Shown here piece after piece: positions 11,033-18,922 of a stretch of DNA of 64,000 nucleotides. The notes beneath the pieces are model-generated. The model was not told where the DNA came from. It saw only the letters and a list, made by a program, of their open reading frames with translations, and did no database searches. A program made the translations under genes and the position numbers. The first letter of the stretch is position 1. Every line of letters begins with the position of its first letter. The stretch is from Kangiella taiwanensis (GTDB lineage Bacteria; Pseudomonadota; Gammaproteobacteria; Enterobacterales; Kangiellaceae), in assembly GCF_020005165.1 (NCBI RefSeq), contig NZ_JAHCLT010000001.1, positions 1,054,001 through 1,118,000 of the forward strand, written 5' to 3'.

Positions 11033-11086
11033 GTGCTCATTTGCTACTAGCAAACTCCGCGAGCTAAAAAGCTTTACGCCTTGTCT
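11033..11086. repeat. Structured intergenic repeat, copy B
   Basis: Direct, diverged copy of the element at 10867. It shares GTGCTCA, CTCCGCG, AAAAAG and CGCCTTGTCTT-like blocks in the same order and spacing. Its inner hairpin is TTTGCT-ACT-AGCAAA (11040-11054). The arms differ from copy A in a base-pair-preserving way. Confidence 0.65.
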
Positions 11087-11141
11087 TAAACAAAAATCTA
11101 AGCTTTCACCTAACCGAAGCCATTCTAAATTTCACGTCACT

Positions 11142-11155
11142 CCCGCGTAGGCGGG
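11142..11155. repeat. REP-like palindrome
   Basis: CCCGC-GTAG-GCGGG inside CACTCCCGCGTAGGCGGGAA is the kind of short REP palindrome scattered through many proteobacterial genomes. It lies just before the stop of the convergent-facing gene at 11218. Confidence 0.55.
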
Positions 11156-11217
11156 AATCTCAAAAACTAGCGCTAAAACCTCGAAATCACTAACGTTCTT
11201 TCGAGGCTAAGCTGTAG

Positions 11218-11643
11218 CTATTTTTCATTGACCCAGCTCACAGTCGGCTTGTTCTCTGAAAGTACGTTTAGTATGTCGTCCATTGATATAAAAGAAAAGT
11301 GAGTTACATTGTGGTTTATATATTCTACCTCTGTGTAAATGGTTGCTGCATATTGGTTAGCCCACTTAGAGTTTGAAATAATTAGAGTGGGATATGTCCA
11401 ATTCTCGAATCCTTCTCTGGAGCATGTTGGTAAATCAGGTGGTAGCTCAATAATACCATAGCTTTCATCTTCCCACTGCAAAGCTATGGGGTTAGTGAAG
11501 ACAAACTTTAGGTCTTTATTAAGGCCACCAATAACTCTAGAAAAATGCATTATGATTATTAACTTTGGATCTCGTTCAGCGTTCCATTGGTAGGAGATAT
11601 CCGAACATGGACAGTCAATTTCTTTAAATACTTCCCACTTAAT
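11218..11643 (-). CDS. Unknown small cytosolic protein, apparent ATT start codon
   Basis: Reading from the proposed ATT at 11643 gives 141 residues beginning (M)KWEVFKEIDCPCSD and ending SWVNEK. It is rich in Trp and aromatics, with no signal peptide or membrane segment. No ATG, GTG or TTG lies in frame between the upstream stop (11698-11700) and Met at 11550. That internal Met would remove a conserved-looking N-terminal 31 residues. A perfect AAGGAG (11650-11655) sits 6 bases before the ATT. The product resembles hypothetical proteins with an SRVIGG motif and small immunity-like proteins, but I do not recognise a named family. It may be a rare ATT start or an ATG lost to mutation. If only ATG is accepted, the gene is 11218-11550. 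Confidence 0.6.
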   Translation of the reverse strand: MKWEVFKEIDCPCSDISYQWNAERDPKLIIIMHFSRVIGGLNKDLKFVFTNPIALQWEDESYGIIELPPDLPTCSREGFENWTYPTLIISNSKWANQYAATIYTEVEYINHNVTHFSFISMDDILNVLSENKPTVSWVNEK

Positions 11644-11649
11644 AGTGAA

Positions 11650-11655
11650 CTCCTT
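11650..11655 (-). promoter_or_regulatory. Shine-Dalgarno that decides the ATT start
   Basis: AAGGAG on the minus strand, 6 bases before the proposed ATT start at 11641-11643. It is the only good SD near this frame and has no conventional start codon at the right distance. Confidence 0.6.
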
Positions 11656-11731
11656 AATACGATTTTTGTAATTTTTTACTAAACTACTCGTAATATATTA
11701 TCGTAGTCTAGCTGTTTTGTTTTAACTATAA

Positions 11732-11762
11732 GGCTAGCTCCAATTACCCCTTAAAGCTAGCC
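11732..11762. repeat. Inverted repeat 1 of a palindrome cluster
   Basis: GGCTAGCT (11732-11739) and AGCTAGCC (11755-11762) separated by 15 bases. First of four consecutive inverted repeats in the 327-base gene-free stretch 11644-11970. The same AGGCTAGCT word recurs in the hairpin downstream of the iutA-like gene at 59743. Confidence 0.5.
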
Positions 11763-11783
11763 GAGTGAGGCAAAGTTATAGCG

Positions 11784-11808
11784 TAAATTAGGCAGGAAGC
11801 CTAATTTA
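11784..11808. repeat. Inverted repeat 2 of a palindrome cluster
   Basis: TAAATTAGGC (11784-11793), loop AGGAA, GCCTAATTTA (11799-11808): a perfect 10-bp stem. Confidence 0.6.
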
Positions 11809-11839
11809 GCTAAAACGAAACATGGATGTTTCGTTTAGC
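11809..11839. repeat. Inverted repeat 3 of a palindrome cluster
   Basis: GCTAAAACGAAACAT and ATGTTTCGTTTAGC separated by GG, with one bulged A. It abuts the preceding hairpin directly at 11808/11809. Confidence 0.6.
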
Positions 11840-11908
11840 GACGCGTGATTAACTTTGTTGAGCGAGGGGAGTGCGAAGCACCTAGCGTCTGGGGTGGGCT
11901 TCTCTTTG

Positions 11909-11942
11909 GTTACTTTCTCTTGACCAAACAAGAGAAAGTAAC
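11909..11942. repeat. Inverted repeat 4: perfect 14-bp stem
   Basis: GTTACTTTCTCTTG (11909-11922), loop ACCAAA, CAAGAGAAAGTAAC (11929-11942). A perfect 14-bp stem. Similar 'TTTGGTTACTTTC...GAAAGTAAC' words recur between genes in other proteobacteria (recollection, not searched), so this may be a mobile or REP-type element. Confidence 0.65.
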
Positions 11943-11970
11943 TCGCTGTAAGAGCGAAACCACTATTAAC

Positions 11971-12300
11971 CTATACTCCCGCCATTAAACTCGCGACTAA
12001 AGCAGTCAATAACACAGCTAAGATAACCTGCACGATGGCTATCAGTACACTTTTGATAAAGCTTGTGCCTAAAACGAGCATATAGGCGATGGCTGCGACA
12101 GGCACGGTGACAAGCCAACCGTAGGTATTGTCTAAGTTTGGGAAGAAGTAGTTTACGCCATATTGGAATAGGGCGGAGACGATTAGGGCGAAAAGACAGT
12201 TGAAGAAGCCTGTATTTTTGGCGCCGATGAACTGTGCGGCAAACTTTAGTGGTAATACAAGTAGGACAACTACAATTATTAAACTGATTAATGCTTCCAT
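11971..12300 (-). CDS. Small unknown inner-membrane protein (about 4 TM)
   Basis: 109 residues, almost entirely hydrophobic. About four membrane helices are separated by short polar turns (around GAKNTG, FFPNLDNTY and GTSFIKS). AAGGAA lies 6 bases before the ATG at 12300, so translation is well supported. It is the last gene of a minus-strand cluster (14320 down to 11971), 23 bases after the preceding gene. No family recognised and no catalytic motif. The small membrane protein may assist its operon partners. Confidence 0.7.
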   Translation of the reverse strand: MEALISLIIVVVLLVLPLKFAAQFIGAKNTGFFNCLFALIVSALFQYGVNYFFPNLDNTYGWLVTVPVAAIAYMLVLGTSFIKSVLIAIVQVILAVLLTALVASLMAGV

Positions 12301-12323
12301 ATCGGGTTCCTTCTTTTATTTGC

Positions 12324-12806
12324 CTAAGGAGTCGATTCTAATTGATTGTCTGACGCTTTTCTAAGGTTGATCATCAAACTAACGCGATCCCTCTCAAACC
12401 GGTAACCAAAGCTGAGTAATTCTCCAAAGATTACGCCACAACCAAAGTCTTGGTTGCTGCTTAAGCTAGGGATTTTCTCGATTCTTTGTGATATCCACTT
12501 CTTGGCTTGTTTATTCATCTTGCTATTTTCAGCTGTGACCTCTTGCCATACTTTGGGATATTGAGGCTTCACCTCAGTTTCAATTTCTCTAAGCGAAGTA
12601 TGTATCTTCTTGACCAGGTTCGGAAAGTCTTTATCGAGCAGTTCTCCGCATGAGCTATTTTTAAACTCTGTATAGAGTTGAGCGGTCCCTACTAACTTTT
12701 CTAAATCTTTTGTTATAAACAGTTCGTCATCTGTGGTTGCTTCAGCAGCAAACGGCGCTGTTAGGGTAAGGGCAATGATACTTAAAGCCTTCTTAGTAAG
12801 GTTCAT
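12324..12806 (-). CDS. Unknown secreted protein with signal peptide
   Basis: 160 residues. A Sec signal peptide is cleaved near APFAAEA (about residue 23), leaving a mature helical, Lys/Glu-rich periplasmic protein with two cysteines (SSCGELL and DFGCGVIF) that could form a disulfide. Its ATG overlaps the TGA of the upstream gene (ATGA at 12803-12806), showing translational coupling. No family recognised. Confidence 0.72.
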   Translation of the reverse strand: MNLTKKALSIIALTLTAPFAAEATTDDELFITKDLEKLVGTAQLYTEFKNSSCGELLDKDFPNLVKKIHTSLREIETEVKPQYPKVWQEVTAENSKMNKQAKKWISQRIEKIPSLSSNQDFGCGVIFGELLSFGYRFERDRVSLMINLRKASDNQLESTP

Positions 12807-13024
12807 GATGCTTTTCTCGCAGAAAATAAGTTGTAAACCATCATACCGATAAAGAACAGACCAAAGAACACGCCGATATCGATAAGTAGCTTGCCTATAT
12901 CAAAAGGATCTTTGAATAAACTGTAGTTAAAGTCCATAAAGTGAAAAATGGCTTTTGAGCCAAAAAATGCGATTAGGAAGGCGACAAACATTTGTGCCAT
13001 TGAGGGTTTGTTCTTATTACTCAT
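12803..13024 (-). CDS. Unknown small membrane protein (2 TM)
   Basis: 73 residues with two hydrophobic helices (about 10-27 and 46-65) joined by FMDFNYSLFKDPFDIGK. AAGGAAATTAAT precedes the ATG at 13024. It is 12 bases downstream of the 427-residue gene and overlaps the next by 4 bases, so it belongs to the same transcript. No family recognised. Confidence 0.68.
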   Translation of the reverse strand: MSNKNKPSMAQMFVAFLIAFFGSKAIFHFMDFNYSLFKDPFDIGKLLIDIGVFFGLFFIGMMVYNLFSARKAS

Positions 13025-13036
13025 ATTAATTTCCTT

Positions 13037-14320
13037 TTATAGTTGTACGCATCGTACGTTTCTTGGGTCTCTATGCTGCTCAAGTGGTACGCAGAGGAGT
13101 CTTTGTTTGTCCGACTCTTCTTTAATGAAGAAGCTGCCCGTTTTGTATGGGTTAAGTTTTGCTGTGTCATACTGTTCAAGATACGACTGATTTATGTCTG
13201 CATTATGAGGCTGCTGTAATCGCCAGTTGAGGACTGCAATTTTTGCGTCTAAATCAGAAACTCTAAATATATAGTCGTCATAAGCTGCGTCAGCAACAGT
13301 GTTCAGCACCCAACCCGAATAGTTTCTGTATTTATCCATTAAGCTGAGTTCTGATGGCTTATACTTTTCTGTATCGTCAGCGTCTAATTGTTGGTGAGGA
13401 GGAAGAAGGCTCAACTCACTATACTGTCTGACGAACTCATAACGATAATTGAGTGTCATATTTTTCTTTATGACGGCTTTTTTAATTAGTGAGTACCATG
13501 GAAATTCAAAGTGATTACTCATCGCTGAGCCAGACAAAGTTTCGTACCCCATGACGTTTTTTAAACTTTTTTCCTCTAGAGATAGCTTTGTAAAGCTTTG
13601 AGGTTTTTGGATGATATTGTTGATGTACAATAGGTTATAAAACTCTAGGTTATGGTTTACCAGTGCCACATAAATCATTTTCTCTATTAAAGAACCAGAC
13701 TGTGCTAACTTTGTCCGCGTCTGTTTAAGTAACTGAGAGAATTGATGATTGAGTTGATTTTCGTCGTCGATTGCTAGTAGTGCTATTAAGTTAATATTGT
13801 TGGCTTCAACTAAATGTTGGTAACGGGGCATACTTTGCCAATTACCGATAGGGTGCATAAGTTGATAATCAGGCATGTCTAAAAAGGTTTGATAGCGCGT
13901 CAGTAACGTTGCGTTATTCTGAATAAGCTTTTCAATCTTACCTTTCTTATTAACAAGCTCATTGAAACAAATGGCGTTAAACACCCTGCAAATTCTATTA
14001 GGTTGTACTCTTAGCCCATTATCAACTTGGTAGATACCGAAGTAGTCATTATCTGGCTGAGGCTTTCCTGTAACTTCAGGAATAGGCTGTGCCAATACTT
14101 TTTGGTGAATTGTTTTGCCGACTTCAATGGGATCTGCATTTTCTGGTGCCATCAGCCCTAGAAAGTAGAAATAGGCGTCATTGTCAGTGGCGACGGCTTT
14201 TTGCGTGTTTTCGATCCAGGCTTTTGTTTCTGGGGTTAAGTCGTCATCAATTTGCAGCAATCCAAGAAGGACGACTCCAAGAATGATAATGATTAGAATA
14301 ATTTTGAGTAGAAATTTCAT
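13037..14320 (-). CDS. Unknown membrane-anchored periplasmic protein
   Basis: 427 residues. A single N-terminal hydrophobic segment (about 4-24) ends in LLQIDDDLTPETKAW without a lipobox or clear cleavage site, suggesting a membrane anchor with a large periplasmic domain. The domain is mostly helical, with cysteines at RICRVFNAICF and near the C-terminus (LLCVP, RCVQL). It heads an operon with two membrane proteins and one secreted protein, all unrecognised, so a shared envelope role is inferred from context only. Confidence 0.72.
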   Translation of the reverse strand: MKFLLKIILIIIILGVVLLGLLQIDDDLTPETKAWIENTQKAVATDNDAYFYFLGLMAPENADPIEVGKTIHQKVLAQPIPEVTGKPQPDNDYFGIYQVDNGLRVQPNRICRVFNAICFNELVNKKGKIEKLIQNNATLLTRYQTFLDMPDYQLMHPIGNWQSMPRYQHLVEANNINLIALLAIDDENQLNHQFSQLLKQTRTKLAQSGSLIEKMIYVALVNHNLEFYNLLYINNIIQKPQSFTKLSLEEKSLKNVMGYETLSGSAMSNHFEFPWYSLIKKAVIKKNMTLNYRYEFVRQYSELSLLPPHQQLDADDTEKYKPSELSLMDKYRNYSGWVLNTVADAAYDDYIFRVSDLDAKIAVLNWRLQQPHNADINQSYLEQYDTAKLNPYKTGSFFIKEESDKQRLLCVPLEQHRDPRNVRCVQL

Positions 14321-14488
14321 TGTTGTTCCATGCTATTAGTATCTGTCCGACGGCGAAGTATGCCATTCTACGATAGAAATCTCCAATATATGCATAGTCT
14401 GTATACATTATATAACAAACACTTATCTTCAAAATTATGAAACACTGTGGCATAGTAAGCGGACTATTTTCTATCCCGCCTATGAGCT

Positions 14489-16060
14489 ATGTTTGAGCCT
14501 AAATTAAATAGGTCTGCTTTATCCTTTATTGAGTCAGAAGCTGCGGAAACGTTGACGCGGATTAACCGTGGTGTGGAAAAAGAAAGCCTACGAGTGACGC
14601 CTGATGGCTATTTATCTAAGCGTCCACACCCTAAAGAGTGGGGTTCGGCGTTAACCAATCAATACATTACGACCGATTATTCGGAAGCTTTGCCTGAGTT
14701 GATTACACCTGTGACTCAAGGTCGCGAAGGCCCTCGTCAGTGGTTAGATGATATTCATCGCTATATTTATCAACACATGGAGGATGAGGTGCTGTGGGTG
14801 GGCAGTATGCCGTGTATTATGACCAAGGAAGATGATGTGCCTCTGGCGGAATACGGTTCATCGAATGTGGGCATGATGAAGCATGTTTATCGCCGCGGCC
14901 TGGGGTATCGGTATGGCCGATACATGCAGACCATTGCAGGGGTGCATTATAACTTCTCGCTTCCTGACGACTTTTGGCCTGCATATCAACGGTTCTATGG
15001 TGACTCTTCTGACTTACAGGACTTTATCTCTGAGCATTATTTAGGGCTGATCCGTAACTATTTACGTTATTGTTGGTTGTTGCCTTATTTGTTTGGTGCG
15101 TCACCCGCGATTTGTAAGTCCTTCACTAAAGGTGAGGGTGGTGCTTTCTTGACGGAAGAGCCTGACGGCACCATGTACGGTGATTATGCGACGTCACTGC
15201 GCATGAGTGACTTAGGTTACCAGAATAATGCTCAAGCGAAATTTTCGATACGTCACAACGACTTGCATGAATATACAGCTGAGTTAGAGCGTGCGATTCG
15301 AACCCCTGACGAGTTCTATCAGGAATTAGGGGTTAAGGTGGATGGCGAGTACCGTCAGCTTAACGCTAACTTGTTGCAAATTGAGAATGAGTACTACGCT
15401 AAAGTCCGTCCGAAGCGTGTGATTAATAGTGGTGAGCGTCCGACACAAGCTTTAAACCGTGGTGGTGTTCAGTACATTGAAGTTCGTTCGTTAGATTTGA
15501 ATCCGTTTGATCCCTTGGGGATCAGCCAGTCTCAGGTCGATTTCTTAGATGTCTTCATGCTGTTCTGTTTATTGCAGGAAAGTAAAAATCAATCGGATCG
15601 TGAAAATGCTGAGAACGACGAGAACTTCCGCCGAGTGGTTTACTATGGTCGCAAACCTGACCTTAATTTATTGCGAAATAACCGCTCTTTGCCTTTAAAA
15701 GACGCCAGTTTGCAGATTTTCGAAGAAATGCGTCCGGTTGCAGTCTTGCTCGATAAATGTAACCATACGCGTGCTTACACGAAAGCACTGTCGGAAGCCA
15801 TCGAGATGGCTAACGATCCATCAAAGACCCTATCGGGCCTCTACTACGACGCTATAAAGCGTAGTGGTAAAGGATATTTTGGCTATACGATGGAGCTTTC
15901 AACGAAAGCTCAGCAACAGTTTTTATCACAAGCAGTCGAGCCGCGAATACAGGATTTATTTGCGCAGGAAGCTGAGAAATCAATCATTGATCAACAGTTG
16001 ATTGAAAAGAGTGAAAATCTCAGCTTTGAAGAATATCTTGAGCAATACTTTGCTGAATAG
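14489..16060 (+). CDS. gshA: Glutamate-cysteine ligase (proteobacterial type)
   Basis: 523 residues, the length of E. coli GshA (518). Catalyses ATP-dependent gamma-glutamylcysteine formation, the first step of glutathione synthesis, in the cytosol. Family motifs visible are INRGVEKESLRV near the N-terminus, then TTDYSEALPELITP, YGSSNVG and YIEVRSLDLNPFDP. Together they form the glutamate/metal-binding core of the gamma-proteobacterial class. The ATG has a weak SD (GAG). gshB is not in the window. The cystathionine enzymes at 52145-54716 would supply cysteine. A 77-base gap separates it from putP, with no terminator seen. Confidence 0.96.
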   Translation: MFEPKLNRSALSFIESEAAETLTRINRGVEKESLRVTPDGYLSKRPHPKEWGSALTNQYITTDYSEALPELITPVTQGREGPRQWLDDIHRYIYQHMEDEVLWVGSMPCIMTKEDDVPLAEYGSSNVGMMKHVYRRGLGYRYGRYMQTIAGVHYNFSLPDDFWPAYQRFYGDSSDLQDFISEHYLGLIRNYLRYCWLLPYLFGASPAICKSFTKGEGGAFLTEEPDGTMYGDYATSLRMSDLGYQNNAQAKFSIRHNDLHEYTAELERAIRTPDEFYQELGVKVDGEYRQLNANLLQIENEYYAKVRPKRVINSGERPTQALNRGGVQYIEVRSLDLNPFDPLGISQSQVDFLDVFMLFCLLQESKNQSDRENAENDENFRRVVYYGRKPDLNLLRNNRSLPLKDASLQIFEEMRPVAVLLDKCNHTRAYTKALSEAIEMANDPSKTLSGLYYDAIKRSGKGYFGYTMELSTKAQQQFLSQAVEPRIQDLFAQEAEKSIIDQQLIEKSENLSFEEYLEQYFAE

Positions 16061-16137
16061 TTCGCAGAGTCAGTTGTTGAATTATATGCTCAATTAAGAG
16101 TTGCTGGGCCAAACTAACTTAAATGTAGAGGAGTAGT

Positions 16138-17751
16138 ATGGACTCGAGTAGTACATCTGTTTTTGAGCTTTGGGGGATGAGCATAGGGCCGATTGAGATT
16201 GCCTTCGGCCTTTATTTGGTTTTCATGTTGGCCATCGGTATTTGGGCCTATAAAAGAACGAATGATTCCAGCGATTATATGTTGGGTGGCCGTGGCCTAG
16301 GCGGCGCGGTAACGGCACTAAGTGCTGGTGCATCTGACATGAGTGGTTGGATCTTGATGGGCCTCCCTGGCGCTATCTATTTTTCTGGCTTGTCTGAATC
16401 TTGGTTAGCATTGTTCCTCGTCATTGGTGCTTATATCAACTGGAAGTTCATCGCTGGCCGTCTGCGTTCTTACACAGAAATTGCGGACAATGCTTTAACC
16501 CTTCCTGATTATTTTGCGGGTCGATTCCACGATGGCGGCAAGTGGCTACGTATTGCTGCGGTTATCGTCATGATCGTGTTCTACGGTTATTACATCGGCT
16601 CGGGCCTTGTTGCAGGTAGCAAGCTGTTTGAATCAAGCTTCGGCTACGATTACAACACGGCATTGCTCGTCAGCACTATCGTGATTATTTCTTATACCTT
16701 CCTAGGCGGTTTCTTGGCAGTAAGCTGGACAGATTTCTTCCAAGGCTTAATCATTGCGATTTCACTCGTGGTGGCACCTATTGTCTTACTCGTTGAATAC
16801 AATGGTCTGACGGGTATCGTTGAAGGTGTTAAAGCGACGGGTGAGAACCTTGGCAAAGAAAACCTAGCGAGCTTTACTGCTGGCTTGTTTGATGAAAACA
16901 ATGCCTTTAAGTGGATCACCTTCCTATCGCTAATGGCGTGGGGCTTGGGTTACTTTGGCCAGCCACACATCTTGGCACGTTTCATGGCGATTAAGAGCGT
17001 TAACACTGTGCCACAAGCGCGTCGCATTGGTATGACGTGGATGGCGATTTGTGTCCTTGGTGCGGTATTTATCGGTTTCGCCGGTATTGCTTATTTTGGC
17101 GGTGATTTCACAGCAAGCGAATACAAGTTACTGACGCCAGAAGAAGTCGCTGAGTTAAATACTTCGCAGGGCGCCGAGAAAGTTTTCTTATTGCTCACGC
17201 AAGCACTATTTAATCCATGGTTAGCGGGCTTCCTGTTAGCAGCGATTATGGCGGCAGTGATGAGTACCATTGATTCACAGCTTCTAGCCGTTTCAAGCTC
17301 GGTCACTGAAGATATCTACAAACCACACATGCGTCCAAACGCTTCTGAGAAAGAGCTGGTTTGGGTTAACCGCTTTGTCGTGATTCTGGTTGCGGGTATC
17401 GGTATTGGCGTTGCCATGAGCGGTAGCAAGAACGTCCTTAATCTTGTAGGCCAAGCATGGGCTGGTTTCGGTGCTGCTTTCGGACCTGTGATTATTATGT
17501 CGCTACTGTGGAAGCACATGACACGTCAAGGCGCTTTAGCCGGTATCATCGCTGGTGGTGCTTCAGTCCTAATTTGGGACTATATCGGCAATAATACCGA
17601 TATCGCGTTATTTGGCCTGTATGAGCTACTCCCTGGCTTTATCATTGCAGCATTGACGATATACATTGTCAGTAAAATGACCACGGTTGGTGAGCAAACT
17701 GCCAATCAATTCGAGTGGTACAGCAATGAATTTAAGAAGTATAAAAGTTAA
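16138..17751 (+). CDS. putP: Sodium/proline symporter
   Basis: 537 residues with about 13 membrane helices, a sodium:solute symporter (SSS) of the LeuT-fold class. Characteristic PutP stretches are near the start (SSDYMLGGRGLGG, SAGASDMSGW), then FLGGFLAVSWTDFFQG and AAIMAAVMSTIDSQLL. The second and last contain the conserved serines and threonines of the Na+ site. GAGGAG sits 6 bases before the ATG. It imports proline with Na+ as nutrient or osmoprotectant. putA is not adjacent. The next gene starts inside its stop codon (TAATG). Confidence 0.94.
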   Translation: MDSSSTSVFELWGMSIGPIEIAFGLYLVFMLAIGIWAYKRTNDSSDYMLGGRGLGGAVTALSAGASDMSGWILMGLPGAIYFSGLSESWLALFLVIGAYINWKFIAGRLRSYTEIADNALTLPDYFAGRFHDGGKWLRIAAVIVMIVFYGYYIGSGLVAGSKLFESSFGYDYNTALLVSTIVIISYTFLGGFLAVSWTDFFQGLIIAISLVVAPIVLLVEYNGLTGIVEGVKATGENLGKENLASFTAGLFDENNAFKWITFLSLMAWGLGYFGQPHILARFMAIKSVNTVPQARRIGMTWMAICVLGAVFIGFAGIAYFGGDFTASEYKLLTPEEVAELNTSQGAEKVFLLLTQALFNPWLAGFLLAAIMAAVMSTIDSQLLAVSSSVTEDIYKPHMRPNASEKELVWVNRFVVILVAGIGIGVAMSGSKNVLNLVGQAWAGFGAAFGPVIIMSLLWKHMTRQGALAGIIAGGASVLIWDYIGNNTDIALFGLYELLPGFIIAALTIYIVSKMTTVGEQTANQFEWYSNEFKKYKS

Positions 17752-18230
17752 TGAGTAACTTTGTGATTAGAGAAGCGGTGCGTTCAGACGCGCCGCTGAT
17801 TCTAGAGTTCATTAAAGATCTGGCTGACTACGAGAAAATGTCAGATGACGTCGTGGCGACGGTTCAGGATATCGAGTCTACCGTCTTTGCAGATCAGCCT
17901 AAAGCATACTGTTTAATTGCTGAGAGTGATGGCCAAGCGGCTGGTTTCGCACTGTATTTTTACAGCTATTCAACGTTCTTGGGTAAGCATGGTATCTATC
18001 TTGAAGACCTGTTTGTTAAGCCTGAGTTCCGTGGCAAAAAAATCGGAATGGGCTTGTTAAAGCGTCTTGCAGAAATTGCGGTAGAGAACGACTGTAAACG
18101 CTTAGATTGGTCGGTTTTAGACTGGAATGAACCTGCGATCAACTTCTACGACTCGATTGGTGCAAAGCCACAGAAAGAGTGGTTAGGCTATCGTTTAACA
18201 GGTGACGCTCTTGATGAGTTTGCCCAATAG
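17751..18230 (+). CDS. GNAT N-acetyltransferase, diamine/SSAT-like
   Basis: 159 residues with GNAT fold motifs. The acetyl-CoA-binding motif A is LFVKPEFRGKKIGMGLLKRL. The downstream VLDWNEPAINFYDSIGA and a conserved KEWLGYRLTGDALDEF tail resemble spermidine/spermine or thialysine acetyltransferases of the SSAT group. The substrate is therefore probably a small polyamine or amine (inferred). Its ATG overlaps the putP stop by one base, so the two are co-translated. A strong terminator follows. Confidence 0.88.
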   Translation: MSNFVIREAVRSDAPLILEFIKDLADYEKMSDDVVATVQDIESTVFADQPKAYCLIAESDGQAAGFALYFYSYSTFLGKHGIYLEDLFVKPEFRGKKIGMGLLKRLAEIAVENDCKRLDWSVLDWNEPAINFYDSIGAKPQKEWLGYRLTGDALDEFAQ

Positions 18231-18244
18231 CCACAACGCATTTA

Positions 18245-18273
18245 AAAAACGCCCTTGATTGGGCGTTTTTTTT
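18245..18273 (+). terminator. Rho-independent terminator after the putP operon
   Basis: AAAAACGCCC (18245-18254), loop TTGATT, GGGCGTTTTT (18261-18270) with T continuing to 18273. A textbook intrinsic terminator. Confidence 0.92.
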
Positions 18274-18373
18274 GCCCGTGCGACACTGTCCCTTAAAGTC
18301 TTAAGGTTAGGAGATTTCCCAAAATGCCTATGATAAAGTTTAGAAAGAGGCTTTATTAACCAAGGAGTTAATT

Positions 18374-18826
18374 ATGTCATTATTTCACCATATCGTTGTT
18401 GCGGTCGATTTACGTAAAGAAAGTAAAAAGGTCATCAAAAAAGCACAAAGCGTTCTTGAAGACGGTGGCGTGATTGAATTATTGCACGTCGCTGAACCGA
18501 TTGATGCAGGTCTTTGGGCTGGCGCTCCGTTCGGTGCAGTGGTGGTTAATACGGAAGACCTAGAGCAAGAAGCGCTTAAAGCCAAGAAAAAGCGCTTAAA
18601 AGAGCTAGGAAAGCACTTCAATATTTCTGAAAGTAAGCAGCACATTGAAGTCGGTAAACCGTCTCGGGTCATTAAAAAGTTCGCATCAGATCATCAGTGC
18701 GATTTAATTGTTATCGGTACCCATGGGCAAAATGGTTGGGAGCTATTACTAGGCTCAACAGCAAATGGTGTACTGCATGGTGCACCTTGTGATGTGTTAA
18801 GTGTACAGATGAAGGTGAAAAGCTAG
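18374..18826 (+). CDS. Universal stress protein, UspA family
   Basis: 150 residues, a single Usp domain. N-terminal HHIVVAVDLR forms the first beta strand and nucleotide-contacting Asp. Near the C-terminus, GTHGQNGWELLLGSTAN is the G-2X-G-9X-G(S/T) ATP-binding motif, followed by HGAPCDVLSV. Cytosolic and usually induced by growth arrest or stress. AAGGAG precedes the ATG by 6 bases. It stands alone between a terminator and the phosphatase-like gene. Confidence 0.93.
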   Translation: MSLFHHIVVAVDLRKESKKVIKKAQSVLEDGGVIELLHVAEPIDAGLWAGAPFGAVVVNTEDLEQEALKAKKKRLKELGKHFNISESKQHIEVGKPSRVIKKFASDHQCDLIVIGTHGQNGWELLLGSTANGVLHGAPCDVLSVQMKVKS

Positions 18827-18922
18827 CTCCCTGACTAGTGCAAGCCTGAGTTATACTAAGGTTGCTGATGTTGTAAAACGTTTGTGCTATTGTTTGGTCA
18901 CCCTCTAAGATTTCCAGTGATC

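Noticed and set aside
11830-11942. Integron attC site in the palindrome cluster
   Set aside because: A GTTRRRY-like word occurs, but the matching RYYYAAC box and attC architecture are missing, and no integrase is in view.
18884-18922. Earlier GTG start of the phosphatase-like lipoprotein
   Set aside because: It would bury the lipoprotein signal peptide that begins at ATG 18923.
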